DNA of 38,474 nt, from NCBI GenBank assembly GCA_019311115.1, contig JAFDDB010000016.1, positions 1 to 38,474 of the forward strand. Reading direction: 5' to 3'. Below, piece after piece: positions 16,644-24,687 of the stretch. Below the pieces are notes generated by a model, which saw only the letters and a list, made by a program, of their open reading frames with translations, did not search any database and was not told the DNA's origin. The first letter of the stretch is position 1, and each line of letters opens with the position of its first letter. Position numbers and translations under genes: made by a program. Source of the DNA: Deltaproteobacteria bacterium. Lineage in GTDB: Bacteria > Myxococcota_A > UBA9160 > SZUA-336.

Positions 16644-16682
16644 TTCCGAACCGGCCCCCGGGCGCCATCGGGTGCCGCGGGC

Positions 16683-16688
16683 TAGGTT
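16683..16688 (+). promoter_or_regulatory. Candidate -10 element (TAGGTT), leaderless type
   Basis: TAGGTT ends 8 nt before the ATG at 16697, in the 113-bp divergent region shared with the acyl-CoA synthetase promoter. Confidence 0.35.
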
Positions 16689-16696
16689 ACGCGCGC

Positions 16697-17857
16697 ATGA
16701 CCGATTCCGACGTCCTGTCCGACGCGCTGCCGGGCCGCGCCACCGCCGAGGGCACCCGGCGCTTCGCCGAGCGCTTTCCCGGCCGGCCCGGGCACTTCCG
16801 GCGTCCCGACCGGCTCTCGCTCTCGTCGATCGGGCTCGGCATGCGCAACGGCGAGGTCGGCGGCGCCGACGACCTGGCCTACCGACAGGCGGTCATGCGG
16901 GCGCTGGACTGCGGGGTCAACGTCTTCGACACGGCCCTCTCGTACCGCATGCAGACCAGCGAGCGCGCGCTCGGGGCCGCGCTCGGCCGGCGCATCGCCG
17001 AGGGGCAGGTGGAGCGCGACGAGATCTGCGTCATCAGCAAGGGCGGCTACGTCACGGCGGATCCCTCCTTCGTGCGCTCGCGGGCCGACGTGCGCCGCTA
17101 CGTCTACGAGACCTACGTCGACTCGGGTCTCATCGACCCCGAGCGGGTCGTCAACGGAAACCACTCGATCGAGCCGCGCTTCCTGCGCGACCAGATCGAG
17201 CGCAGCCGGCGAAACCTGGGCCTCGAGACGATCGACGTCTACTGCATCCAGGATCCGGAGCTGCACATGCTGGGGAAGGGCCCGACCGAGTTCTGGCGTG
17301 AGCTGCGCGAAGCCTTCGCCGCGCTCGAGGCCGCGGTGGCCGACGGCGCAATCGCGTCGTACGGGCTCTCGACCTGGAGCGGGCTGCTGGTCCCGTACAC
17401 CGAGAAGGGACACCTGTCGATCGCGGAGCTGCTCGAGACCGCCCTCGAGGTGGGCGGTGCGGACCATCACCTGCGGGCGCTGCAGCTCCCCTACAACCTG
17501 GCCATGGGCGAGGCGCTCGGGCTGCCCTCGCAGTTCGCTCCCGAGTCCGAGGGGGCAGCCCTGCTCGAGGCGGTGCTCGGCACCGGCACGGCCGTCTTCG
17601 CGGTCGCGCCGCTCGTGCAGGGCCGCGTCGTGCAGCAGGTGCAGCTGCCCGAAGTGCTGATGCGGGCCTTCCCCGAGGCGCGCACCAACGCGCAGCGCGC
17701 GCTCCAGTTCGTTCGCAGCTCGACCGGCGTCACGTCGGCCATCGTCGGCATGCGCCGCGAGGACCACGTGATCGAGAACCTGGCGCTCACCGAGCACCCC
17801 CCGGCCAGCCCCGAAGCCATCGCCTCGCTCTACGAGGACTCGGCCTCCGGGCCGTAG
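16697..17857 (+). CDS. Aldo/keto reductase family protein with His-to-Gln change
   Basis: A 386-residue AKR-fold protein. D78 and Y83 (NVFDTALSYRMQTSERALG) and K115 (VISKGGY) of the tetrad are present. The strand that normally ends in the catalytic His (as in YYLHNPE) reads VYCIQDPE, so His is replaced by Gln185. That could shift activity from carbonyl reduction to another reaction or lower it; the same segment still has the D-x-Y framework. An insertion with VNGNHSIEPRFLRDQIERS precedes it. The frame extends upstream to 16607, but the ATG matches a -10-like hexamer and gives a normal N-terminus. Its 3' end overlaps the convergent TetR gene by 28 bp. Confidence 0.85.
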   Translation: MTDSDVLSDALPGRATAEGTRRFAERFPGRPGHFRRPDRLSLSSIGLGMRNGEVGGADDLAYRQAVMRALDCGVNVFDTALSYRMQTSERALGAALGRRIAEGQVERDEICVISKGGYVTADPSFVRSRADVRRYVYETYVDSGLIDPERVVNGNHSIEPRFLRDQIERSRRNLGLETIDVYCIQDPELHMLGKGPTEFWRELREAFAALEAAVADGAIASYGLSTWSGLLVPYTEKGHLSIAELLETALEVGGADHHLRALQLPYNLAMGEALGLPSQFAPESEGAALLEAVLGTGTAVFAVAPLVQGRVVQQVQLPEVLMRAFPEARTNAQRALQFVRSSTGVTSAIVGMRREDHVIENLALTEHPPASPEAIASLYEDSASGP

Positions 17858-18471
17858 AGGACGCTCAGCCGGACGTCGCGGGGCTCGGGGGCGAGCATGC
17901 CGCGGATCGCGTAGGCGGCCTCGCGCAGGTACGTGTCGGCGTGTGCCGAGCCGGCTCCGAACACGGACTCGAGCATGGTCTCGAGCACCGCGAACACGTA
18001 CTCGGCGCCGATCTGCGGATCCAGGTCGCGGACCGTTCCCTTGCCGGCGCTGTTCGCGATCCACCCACGGATGATGGCCATGACGCCGTCGCGGATCTCG
18101 CTGCGAACGGCGACGGGCACTCGCGTGTCGCGCAGCAGCACCAGGCCGAAGCTGCCGCGGTCGCGCACGAACTCGACCACGGACGCGAGCGTGCGCTCGA
18201 GCGGGTTGGGAGCGGCTTCGCGCATGGCCAGCACGAGCGCCATGAGTTCGCGCCCGTACTCGCCTGCGGCGGCGCGCAGCAGTTCCTGCTTGGAGTGGAA
18301 GTGGTGGAAGACCGTGCCCTCGGAGACCCCGGCCTGCCTCGCGATGTCGGCCGTGGTGGCCGCCGTGTAGCCGGACTCGCTGAACCGCTGGCGCGCGGCC
18401 GACAGGATGGCGCTGCGCTTCTTGTCCGGTTCCCGGCTGAAGTGTCGCCGACTGTCCTGCGGAGGGGGCAC
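17830..18471 (-). CDS. TetR-family transcriptional regulator
   Basis: A 213-residue one-component repressor. The N-terminal helix-turn-helix is clear (residues about 18-64: RSAILSAARQRFSESGYTAA, then TTADIARQAGVSEGTVFHHF and HSKQELLRAA). The C-terminal ligand domain is not assignable. The GTG start at 18471 is preceded by TAACCT 7 nt away with no Shine-Dalgarno. It shares its 3' end with the aldo/keto reductase and diverges from the inositol-phosphatase-like gene. No convincing palindromic operator is visible in the 141-bp gap, so its targets are unknown. Confidence 0.9.
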   Translation of the reverse strand: MPPPQDSRRHFSREPDKKRSAILSAARQRFSESGYTAATTADIARQAGVSEGTVFHHFHSKQELLRAAAGEYGRELMALVLAMREAAPNPLERTLASVVEFVRDRGSFGLVLLRDTRVPVAVRSEIRDGVMAIIRGWIANSAGKGTVRDLDPQIGAEYVFAVLETMLESVFGAGSAHADTYLREAAYAIRGMLAPEPRDVRLSVLYGPEAESS

Positions 18472-18478
18472 GTGTGCG

Positions 18479-18484
18479 AGGTTA
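18479..18484 (-). promoter_or_regulatory. Candidate -10 element (TAACCT), leaderless type
   Basis: Minus-strand TAACCT ends 7 nt before the GTG of the TetR gene at 18471. Confidence 0.35.
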
Positions 18485-18542
18485 GGCGCTCGCCGAAAGC
18501 CGGGTCAAGGGCGGGGTTGCGGCGCGGGCGCGAGCGGCGGGC

Positions 18543-18548
18543 TAAGTT
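18543..18548 (+). promoter_or_regulatory. Candidate -10 element (TAAGTT) for the phosphatase-like gene
   Basis: TAAGTT lies 64 nt before the ATG at 18613. The leader has GGAG close to the start codon. Confidence 0.3.
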
Positions 18549-18612
18549 CCGGCCGTCCTGCCGAAGCTGAGCCCGGGCCTGAGTCGGCACATGGGCCGAG
18601 AGCGGAGCCGGA

Positions 18613-19422
18613 ATGCGGATCGATGCGCGCGAGTTCGTAGAGCGGATGACGCTACCGGTGTGGCAGGCGTCGGCGGCCGCCCGCTGGCTCGAGGGCCGCG
18701 TCGAGAACCGGCCCAAGCGCGACGAGCAGACGGACGAGAAGTCGGCTCTCTGCGACGCCGATTGCGTGTCGCAGGAGATCCTGCTGGTCGCGCTGCGCGA
18801 GTACTTTCCCGGCGTCGAGATCGAGGCCGAAGAGGACACGCCGAGCGTGGCGGCCTTTGCCGGCAACCGCTCCGAGGACTTTGTCGTCGTCGACCCGATC
18901 GACGGCACGCTGCGCTACCTGCGGCGCGAAGGCCTCTACTCGATCATCGTCGGTCTCGAGCGCGACGGGCGCGTGGACGCGGCGGTGATCGCGGTTCCGC
19001 AGGAAGACGTCGTGGTCCGCGCGGTGCGCGGCGGCGGCGCCGAGGTGTCGCATGCGGGCGGAGCGTTCCGCGCCGCGCGCTTCGACGGAGGCGAGCGCGT
19101 ACTGGTGTCCCATCGCCTCGCCGATGCGGCCGAGGCGGAATTGCGGGAGCGTGGCCGCACGCTCGTCAAGGCGTCCGGTGGTGCGATCGGCGTGGCTCCG
19201 CTGCTCGAGAAGACGATCGGCGCCATCCGCATCTCGCAGCGCGAGGGCGGCCTGTCGCGTCGCGCCTGGATCTCGGCCTTGCCGACGCTGGAGGCGGGCG
19301 GCATCGCGGCAGCCATCGACGGTCCGTTCCCCGAGGACTACCGGCGGGGCGTCCCCGGAGTGGTCATGGCGGCCGACGAGGCGGGGCTCGAAGAGCTGCG
19401 CCGCAGCCTCTGCACCGGCTAG
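18613..19422 (+). CDS. Inositol-monophosphatase-family protein lacking the WD motif
   Basis: A 269-residue protein of the lithium-sensitive phosphatase fold (IMPase/FBPase/CysQ type). The first two metal-site elements are present: EAEEDT (71-76) and VVDPIDGTLRYL with D94 and D97. The third element, normally W-D-x-A-A-G near the C-terminus, reads AWISALPTLEAGG (W219, I220), so the Asp that holds a second metal is missing. It may be a binding protein, use fewer metals, or act on an unusual substrate. The ATG is preceded by GGAGCC. Its stop codon is part of a CTAG palindrome shared with the convergent ligase gene. Confidence 0.75.
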   Translation: MRIDAREFVERMTLPVWQASAAARWLEGRVENRPKRDEQTDEKSALCDADCVSQEILLVALREYFPGVEIEAEEDTPSVAAFAGNRSEDFVVVDPIDGTLRYLRREGLYSIIVGLERDGRVDAAVIAVPQEDVVVRAVRGGGAEVSHAGGAFRAARFDGGERVLVSHRLADAAEAELRERGRTLVKASGGAIGVAPLLEKTIGAIRISQREGGLSRRAWISALPTLEAGGIAAAIDGPFPEDYRRGVPGVVMAADEAGLEELRRSLCTG

Positions 19423-20804
19423 CGCAGGCTGCGCCGGTCCACCTTGCCCATGGCGTTGCGCGGCAGCTCCGCCAGGAACCGGTACAGGCGCGGGCGCTTG
19501 TAGGGCGCGAGCTCGCGCTCGGCACGCTCCCGAAGCCGGGTCTCCAGCTCGCGCAGCGCGGCGGGATCCCCGCCCTCGTGAACCACCACGAACGCGCCCA
19601 CGATCTCGCCCCGGTCCGCGTCGGGCACGCCGGCCGCGACCAGTTCGTCTACGCCCGGCTCGCCGGCCAGCGCGTGCTCGACCTCGCCGGGTAGCACGTT
19701 CGATCCCCCGACGATGATCAGCTCCTTCAGCCGCCCGGCGATGCGCAGGTGGCCGCTCTCGTGCATCGCTCCCAGGTCGCCGGTGCGGAAGAAGCCGTCG
19801 CGGAAGCTCGCGGCGCTGGTCTCCTCGTCCTGCCAGTAGCCGCACATGACTCCCGGCCCGCGCACTTCGATCTCCCCGTCGTTGGCGAGCCGCACCTCGG
19901 TCCGCGGGAGCGGCCGTCCGACCGTGCCGGGGACGCGCGCACCGTCCAGCGGGTTCGAGGCGACGATCAGCGTCTCGGTCAGCCCGTAGCGCTCGAGGGG
20001 CGCAAAGCCGAAGCGCGACTCGAAGCCGTGGAAGTCCGCCTCGGCGAGCGGTGCCGAGCCCGAGACGAAGAGCCGCATCGAAGGGAACGCGTCGGGGCCC
20101 GGTGCATCGACCATCCGGTGGTACATGGTGGGCACGCCCATGAACACCGCGATCCCGTGCTCGGCCAGCGCGCCGAGCACGCGCTCCGCGTCGAAGCGCT
20201 CCATCAGCCAGACGGGCATTCCCATGCGCGCGCTGCCGTAGAGCGCGAGCACCAGTCCGTGCACGTGGTGTGCGGGAAGCGCGTGCAGCAGGCGTTCGTC
20301 CGGCCGGAGTCCCCAGGTCCCGGCCAGTCCGTCGAGGTTGGCCTCCAGGTTCTCGCGCGAGAGCGGCACGCCCTTGGGCTCGCCGGTCGTTCCGCTGGTG
20401 AAGATGAGCAGGGCCGGCGCGCCGGGCGCGGCCTCGGCCAGCCGCACGGGTCCGCCCGCCGAGGGACGCTCGGCGGCGGCGTCGAGCATCGCCCGCACCT
20501 CGGCGCGTTCGAGCACGCGCGCGCGTTCGTGCTCCGAGAGCGCGGGGTTGATCGGCACCGCGCAGGCGCCGCTCGCCAGCACGGCCAGGTGGGCCGGCAG
20601 AAGCTCCGGGCCGCGCGGCAGGTCGAGGGCGACGCGCTCACCGGGCTCGACTCCCTGCGCGTCGAGCCAGACCTGCCAGCCGCCGATCGCGGCGAGGACG
20701 TCGCGCGCGCTCATCCGCCAGCGCACGGCGCCGCGCGCGTCGAGCCCGACGACGGCTTCGCGAGCCGGGTCCGACTCGAGGCGCTCCAGTGCCGCCCGGA
20801 TCAT
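19419..20804 (-). CDS. AMP-dependent ligase, malonyl-CoA-synthetase-like
   Basis: A 461-residue ANL ligase shorter than the FadD type. Motifs are IFTSGTTGEPKGVPLS (134-149), LPAHHVHGLVLAL, FVSGSAPLAEADF, LERYGLTETLIVASNPLDG, GFFRTGDLG and the C-terminal LPRNAMGKV with Lys454. The HHVHGL segment and ERYGLTE-SNP-DG-RVPGTVG match MatB-type malonyl-CoA synthetases, which make malonyl-CoA from malonate. A related short dicarboxylate or carboxylic acid is possible. It starts at an ATG 10 bp downstream of the iron-sulfur aldo/keto reductase stop, with no promoter between, so the two form an operon. Confidence 0.83.
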   Translation of the reverse strand: MIRAALERLESDPAREAVVGLDARGAVRWRMSARDVLAAIGGWQVWLDAQGVEPGERVALDLPRGPELLPAHLAVLASGACAVPINPALSEHERARVLERAEVRAMLDAAAERPSAGGPVRLAEAAPGAPALLIFTSGTTGEPKGVPLSRENLEANLDGLAGTWGLRPDERLLHALPAHHVHGLVLALYGSARMGMPVWLMERFDAERVLGALAEHGIAVFMGVPTMYHRMVDAPGPDAFPSMRLFVSGSAPLAEADFHGFESRFGFAPLERYGLTETLIVASNPLDGARVPGTVGRPLPRTEVRLANDGEIEVRGPGVMCGYWQDEETSAASFRDGFFRTGDLGAMHESGHLRIAGRLKELIIVGGSNVLPGEVEHALAGEPGVDELVAAGVPDADRGEIVGAFVVVHEGGDPAALRELETRLRERAERELAPYKRPRLYRFLAELPRNAMGKVDRRSLR

Positions 20805-20814
20805 CGCGCTGCGA

Positions 20815-22305
20815 TCAGCCGAGCGTCAGGAGCCCGTGGGCCTCTTGCGTGCGCTCCGGGATCGCGATTCCGTGCGGACACGCGCCCGCGCACGGTGCGC
20901 TGCAGCCCGTGCACACGTCGGCCTGTACGGGCAGCTTCGCGTACAGGCGCATGGCCTCCTTCTCGTCGCCGTAGTCCTCGAAGTACATGCGGTAGCGGAG
21001 CACGTCGTCGATGCGCAGGTTCTCGGGGCAGGTGTCCAGGCACTGCCCGCAGTGCTGGAAGCAGTGGACGCCGGCCACCAGTGCGTCGTACTTCTGCAGC
21101 ACGGCGACGTCGGCGGGCTCGAAGGGCCTGCCCGACGCATGCAGGAACTCGTCGACCTGCACGGGCTCGTTCATCGAGATGACGAGACACGAGACGCCGG
21201 GGTTCGACAACACCCACTTGAAGGCGGCCTGCGTGTAGGAGTCCGCCTCGGCGCGCGACTCGAGCAACTGCTGGTGGCGCGCGCCCTTCAACGTCTTCAT
21301 GGCGACGATGCCGACGTCCTTCGCGGCGGCGCGGTCGATCACCTCTTGCAGGCGCGGCCACGACCCGTGGTGGTAGGCGAGCATCATGACGTCGAAGCGG
21401 TCGCTGTCGATCGCGGTGTTCGCCACCTCGACCAGGTTCGGCGTGTGCGTCGACACGCCCAGGAACCGCACCTTGCCCTGCGCCTTCAGCCGGTCGAAGG
21501 CCTCGTGCGCCGCGGGGTCCATCAGCCGTTCTACGTCGTCGCAGGCGTGGATGTGCACCAGGTCGACGTGGTCGGTCTGCAAGCGCCCGAGGCTGTCCTC
21601 GACCGCCGCCACGTAGTCCGCGACGCTGGAGCCCTTGGCCAGGTGGCCGTCGGGCCGGCAGAACTTGGTCGCCAGGAAGACCTTGTCGCGTTGGCCCTTC
21701 AGCGCCTCGCCGATCACGAGTTCGGATCCCGCGTCGACGTAGTCGGGCGCCGTGTCGATGTAGGTGACGCCCCGTTCCACGGCGAGACGCGCGACGGCTT
21801 CGCCTCCGTGCGTACCGAGCCGCGAGGAGCCGAGCGAGATGTCGGAGACCTCGACGCCAGTGCGGCCGAGCCGCCGGTAGCTCCGGATGCGCGAGCCCTC
21901 CCACTCCGCCCGGGGCGTGTCGGCCTTCTTGGGCGCCTGCCCGGCGAAGATCGCGCCCGTGCGCGTGAACCAGCCAGTGTTGCGCGCCAGGGTGGACGCG
22001 AGCGTCCCCGCCAGCCCGCCGACCGCGGCGCCCGCCCCGATCAGGAAGCGGCGGCGTCCGAGTCCGGGTCCGTCCCCTGCGGGTGACCCCGCGGCCCCCG
22101 CGCCACCCAGATTTCGCGCCCACGCGAAGGTCAGCACGAGGCTCAGGACGACCCCTGCCAGCGTGGTCCAGAGCGGGAGCATCGACAGGTCTGCGGCGCG
22201 GACTCCTTCGGCTAGCGCCCCGACCAGCGAGCCCAGCCAGAGACCGGCAAGAAGAGTGAGAATCCAGGCGGCGACAACGGCCCTGCCAGACGCGAGTTGT
22301 GACAT
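20815..22305 (-). CDS. Membrane-anchored aldo/keto reductase with two 4Fe-4S motifs
   Basis: A 496-residue multi-part protein. Two hydrophobic helices (about 9-31 and 44-63) come first. A twin-arginine-like segment GRRRFLIGAGAAVGG (83-97) then runs into a third hydrophobic stretch, followed by an AKR barrel with D184, Y189, K214 and H253. The C-terminus holds ferredoxin-like cysteine sets: C415, C419, C422, C426 and C465, C468, C472, C476, each ending in CP. Iron-sulfur AKRs of this general kind are known, but the membrane anchor plus internal Tat-like motif is unusual. The barrel probably faces the periplasm if the RR segment works, which is inference. The ATG at 22305 has AAGGGGG upstream and TATACT at 22333-22328. 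Confidence 0.87.
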   Translation of the reverse strand: MSQLASGRAVVAAWILTLLAGLWLGSLVGALAEGVRAADLSMLPLWTTLAGVVLSLVLTFAWARNLGGAGAAGSPAGDGPGLGRRRFLIGAGAAVGGLAGTLASTLARNTGWFTRTGAIFAGQAPKKADTPRAEWEGSRIRSYRRLGRTGVEVSDISLGSSRLGTHGGEAVARLAVERGVTYIDTAPDYVDAGSELVIGEALKGQRDKVFLATKFCRPDGHLAKGSSVADYVAAVEDSLGRLQTDHVDLVHIHACDDVERLMDPAAHEAFDRLKAQGKVRFLGVSTHTPNLVEVANTAIDSDRFDVMMLAYHHGSWPRLQEVIDRAAAKDVGIVAMKTLKGARHQQLLESRAEADSYTQAAFKWVLSNPGVSCLVISMNEPVQVDEFLHASGRPFEPADVAVLQKYDALVAGVHCFQHCGQCLDTCPENLRIDDVLRYRMYFEDYGDEKEAMRLYAKLPVQADVCTGCSAPCAGACPHGIAIPERTQEAHGLLTLG

Positions 22306-22712
22306 GGAGTCCCCCTTGAGGGCTGCGAGTATACGAGAACCCTCTTCCGGGGCCGGCTGAGCACTCGAAAAGGCGAACTCCGGCGAGACACCGGCCCTCC
22401 AATGAGGCATGCTTCCGATCGTGGGGCGTGCGAGAACTTGCCGTCTCATCTAGCCGGGTCCACCGGCGCTCTCCGCCAGATCCGATCGGTCCCGGGCTCG
22501 GGAAGGACCGGGAGGGACCGGGACGGGGAGGCCAGCGGGTCGGCCGCGTTCAGCGAATCCGGGCCTCGTCCAGGGGTCCGCCGGGCTTCTCCTTCAGTTC
22601 CCCTCCGGTTCGGTGGGGGGCGGTGGCGGGCGCCGGACCGGCGCTCGGAGTGGCGGGTCCGGTAGCGGGACGTGGCAATTCCAGCGGCAGTGGACGTACA
22701 GGAGAGGGATCC
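22306..22712. other. 407-bp intergenic region
   Basis: Between two divergent genes. It holds the TATACT promoter of the minus-strand reductase and a 10-nt tandem repeat (GGACCGGGA at 22505-22513 and 22515-22523). The plus frame of the Arg/Gly-rich gene stays open back to a GTG at 22428, but its translation is Gly/Arg/Pro/Ser-rich filler without domain character, so I treat it as leader. No RNA gene or riboswitch is recognised. Confidence 0.5.
22328..22333 (-). promoter_or_regulatory. Candidate -10 element (TATACT) for the iron-sulfur reductase operon
   Basis: Minus-strand TATACT lies 22 nt upstream of the ATG at 22305, leaving a short leader with an AAGGGGG ribosome site. This is the best sigma-70-type -10 in the window. 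Confidence 0.5.
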
Positions 22713-23285
22713 TTGAGCGACCGCGGCAATACCCCGTCTGGCGGCGGATCGGGCAATGGCTCGTCCGGCCGCACTGGCCGCGGCCGTAGCCGCGGCCGTA
22801 GCCGCGGCAGCGGGACGGGTGGCCAGAGCGGCAACGGTGCCAGCCAGGCCGGCGGCTCGGGCTCCGGAAACAGCAAGGGACGCCGCTCGCGCGGCGGCCA
22901 GCGCCGCGGCCGGAACTCGCGCTGGGGCTCCGAGGCGAGCAAGCGGCGGATCGACGAGCGCCTCTTCGGCAAGAAGGGCGACGCCGCCCGCTACCGCCTC
23001 GAGGAGCGACTACGAGCGGCCCACGGCACCGAGAACTTCCTGCGCACGTACAAGGAGTACGTGAAGGGCTACGGCATGCCCGTAGACATCCCGCTGCTGC
23101 TGCTGCTGCTCGACCTGAAGGACGAGGGCGAGGTGCTGAAGGTGATGGCGGCGATCGACGAGATCGCCAAGGAAGCGGCCCAGGAGCAGCGGAGCCTGGT
23201 GCGCAGCCGCCTGAAGAACCTCGAGATCTCCACGCAGTCCGATTCGTTGGCCGACGCCGCGGCCGACATGCTCGACCGCCTGTAG
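22713..23285 (+). CDS. Arg/Gly/Ser-rich (RGG-like) protein of unknown function
   Basis: A 190-residue protein, very basic in its first 75 residues (GRGRSRGRSRGSGTGG and similar) and ordered afterwards. The second half begins SKRRIDERLFGKKGDAARYR and is mostly helical with a Leu-run (LLLLLLDLKDEGEVLKVM), ending in ADMLDRL. The disordered Arg/Gly part resembles eukaryotic RGG tails that bind RNA, which suggests but does not prove nucleic-acid binding. The TTG start is chosen because GGAGAGGG lies a few bases upstream; an in-frame GTG at 22428 would add 95 low-complexity residues. No family is recognised. It lies 40 bp before the hydrolase gene, which has its own promoter-like hexamer. Confidence 0.65.
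   Translation: MSDRGNTPSGGGSGNGSSGRTGRGRSRGRSRGSGTGGQSGNGASQAGGSGSGNSKGRRSRGGQRRGRNSRWGSEASKRRIDERLFGKKGDAARYRLEERLRAAHGTENFLRTYKEYVKGYGMPVDIPLLLLLLDLKDEGEVLKVMAAIDEIAKEAAQEQRSLVRSRLKNLEISTQSDSLADAAADMLDRL
22779..22808 (+). repeat. 12-nt tandem repeat encoding RGRS
   Basis: CGCGGCCGTAGC occurs at 22779-22790 and 22791-22802, followed by a half copy. In frame it encodes RGRS-RGRS-RG within the basic N-terminal part of the RGG-like protein. Confidence 0.75.
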
Positions 23286-23301
23286 ACCCATCGTGCCGCG
23301 C

Positions 23302-23307
23302 TATGAT
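23302..23307 (+). promoter_or_regulatory. Candidate -10 element (TATGAT) for the hydrolase operon
   Basis: TATGAT lies 18 nt before the ATG at 23326, with GGGAGG between them as ribosome site. Confidence 0.4.
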
Positions 23308-23325
23308 GCGCGCCGTGGGAGGCCC

Positions 23326-24276
23326 ATGAGCGGGATCGAGCCCAAGCAGCTGAAGGTACGCAGCCACCACATCGAGATCTCGGTGCTGGACTACGGCAAC
23401 GAGGGCGCTCCCCCGATGCTGCTGGTGCACGGCATGCGCGACCTGGCCTGGAGCCTCGACACCGTCGCGCAGCACTTCCGCGACCGCTTCCGCGTCGTCG
23501 CCATGGACCAGCGCGGGCACGGGGACAGCGACCACGTCGGCTACTACGCCATGTCGCACTTCGTGATCGACGTGCGGCAGGTGGTCCTGGGACTCGGGCT
23601 GGAGCGGCCGGTACTGCTGGGGCACAGCTTCGGCGGCGAGGTGGTCGCGCAGTTCGCGGGGCTCTTCCCCGAGGTGCCGGCGGCCTGCGTGCTGCTCGAG
23701 GGCCTCGGCCCTCCGCCGTGGGAAGGCGAGGGCAGCCGCGAGGCGGGGCTCTTCTGGGCGCGCTCCGCGATCGAGGCGCTCGACGGTCTCGAGTTGCGCC
23801 CGCGCGGCGTGGCCGACCTGGACGCCGCGACCGAGCGCGTGCGGCGCAACCATCCGGGGCTCGACGCCGCGCGCGCGAGCTTCCTGGCCGAGCGCGGGAC
23901 CCGGCCTGCCGGGGAAGAAGAGGGGCACGCGGGCGGCCTGGTCTGGAAGTGGGATCCGTTCCTGCGCACGAGCTGGGGCAGCTTCAACTTCCAGCAGGTC
24001 GAGGAGTGCTGGAAGCGCATCGAGTGCCCGACGCTGGCGGTCAACGGCGGCGCGTCGGGCGAGTTCTGGCGCCGCGACATGGGCGGTGCGAAGCGCGGCG
24101 GAGAGGCCGAGTCGTACCTGCCCGCCGACGAGCTGCAGCGCCGGCTCGACTGCTTCTCCGACATCGAGTGCACCGAGGTGCCCGGCGCCGGACACATGAT
24201 CCACTTCGACGCGCCCGACGCCGTGAACCGGGCGATCGACGACTTCGTCCGCGCGAGAGGCCTCGGCCGGGAGTAG
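23326..24276 (+). CDS. Alpha/beta hydrolase
   Basis: A 316-residue alpha/beta-hydrolase-fold enzyme. The oxyanion strand LLVHGMRDLAWSLD, the turn DQRGHGDSD, the nucleophile elbow GHSFGG (Ser101) and the C-terminal catalytic His in GAGHMIHFD are all visible. It would cleave an ester, lactone or C-C bond; the specific substrate is not clear. The middle cap segment (about residues 125-235) is acidic and variable. The ATG has GGGAGG upstream; an upstream in-frame GTG at 23293 would add 11 residues but precedes the promoter-like hexamer. A small membrane protein gene starts 3 bp after the stop. Confidence 0.88.
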   Translation: MSGIEPKQLKVRSHHIEISVLDYGNEGAPPMLLVHGMRDLAWSLDTVAQHFRDRFRVVAMDQRGHGDSDHVGYYAMSHFVIDVRQVVLGLGLERPVLLGHSFGGEVVAQFAGLFPEVPAACVLLEGLGPPPWEGEGSREAGLFWARSAIEALDGLELRPRGVADLDAATERVRRNHPGLDAARASFLAERGTRPAGEEEGHAGGLVWKWDPFLRTSWGSFNFQQVEECWKRIECPTLAVNGGASGEFWRRDMGGAKRGGEAESYLPADELQRRLDCFSDIECTEVPGAGHMIHFDAPDAVNRAIDDFVRARGLGRE

Positions 24277-24279
24277 GGC

Positions 24280-24687
24280 ATGGTGCAAGCGATCAGGGAT
24301 CTCGCCTCGGGACGCCCGCTCTGGATGAACGCCATGTTCGCGGTCTGCCTGTACATGACCTTCGTCTACATGCCTTTCGACCTGTTCTGGAAGCCGGTCG
24401 CCGAGGACCAGGAAGTCTGGCTCGGCTTCATGCTGACCGGCTGGTGGGCCAAGGCGACGGAGCCGCTGCACTGGGCCATCTACGCCGCAGGCTCCTACGG
24501 GTTCTGGAAGATGAAGCGCTGGATGCATCCGTGGGCCGCCCTATACGTGGCGCAGATCGGCATCGGGATGCTCGTCTGGTCGATGCTCGACGAGCGCGGC
24601 ACTCCGGTCGTCGGCGCGGTCGTGTTCGCGCTGTTCGGGGCGCTGGCGGTCGCGGTCTGGCGCGCGCGGCCGAGCTTCGACGGATGA
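24280..24687 (+). CDS. Small integral membrane protein of unknown function
   Basis: A 135-residue protein with four probable membrane helices (around residues 16-34, 47-72, 83-101 and 108-127), rich in Trp, Met and aromatic residues (FVYMPFDLFWKPV, GFWKMKRWMHPWAAL). No family name can be given. It sits 3 bp after the hydrolase and overlaps the ABC-class ATPase start by 4 bp, so it belongs to their operon and may be a membrane partner of one of them. Confidence 0.72.
   Translation: MVQAIRDLASGRPLWMNAMFAVCLYMTFVYMPFDLFWKPVAEDQEVWLGFMLTGWWAKATEPLHWAIYAAGSYGFWKMKRWMHPWAALYVAQIGIGMLVWSMLDERGTPVVGAVVFALFGALAVAVWRARPSFDG

Noticed and set aside
22428-22712. N-terminal extension of the Arg/Gly-rich protein from a GTG at 22428
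   Set aside because: The frame is open but the translation is low-complexity with no domain, and a good GGAGAGGG site supports the TTG at 22713.
23096-23110. CTG run in the Arg/Gly-rich gene as a microsatellite
   Set aside because: Only five CTG units encoding Leu within a plausible helix; too short to suggest phase variation.
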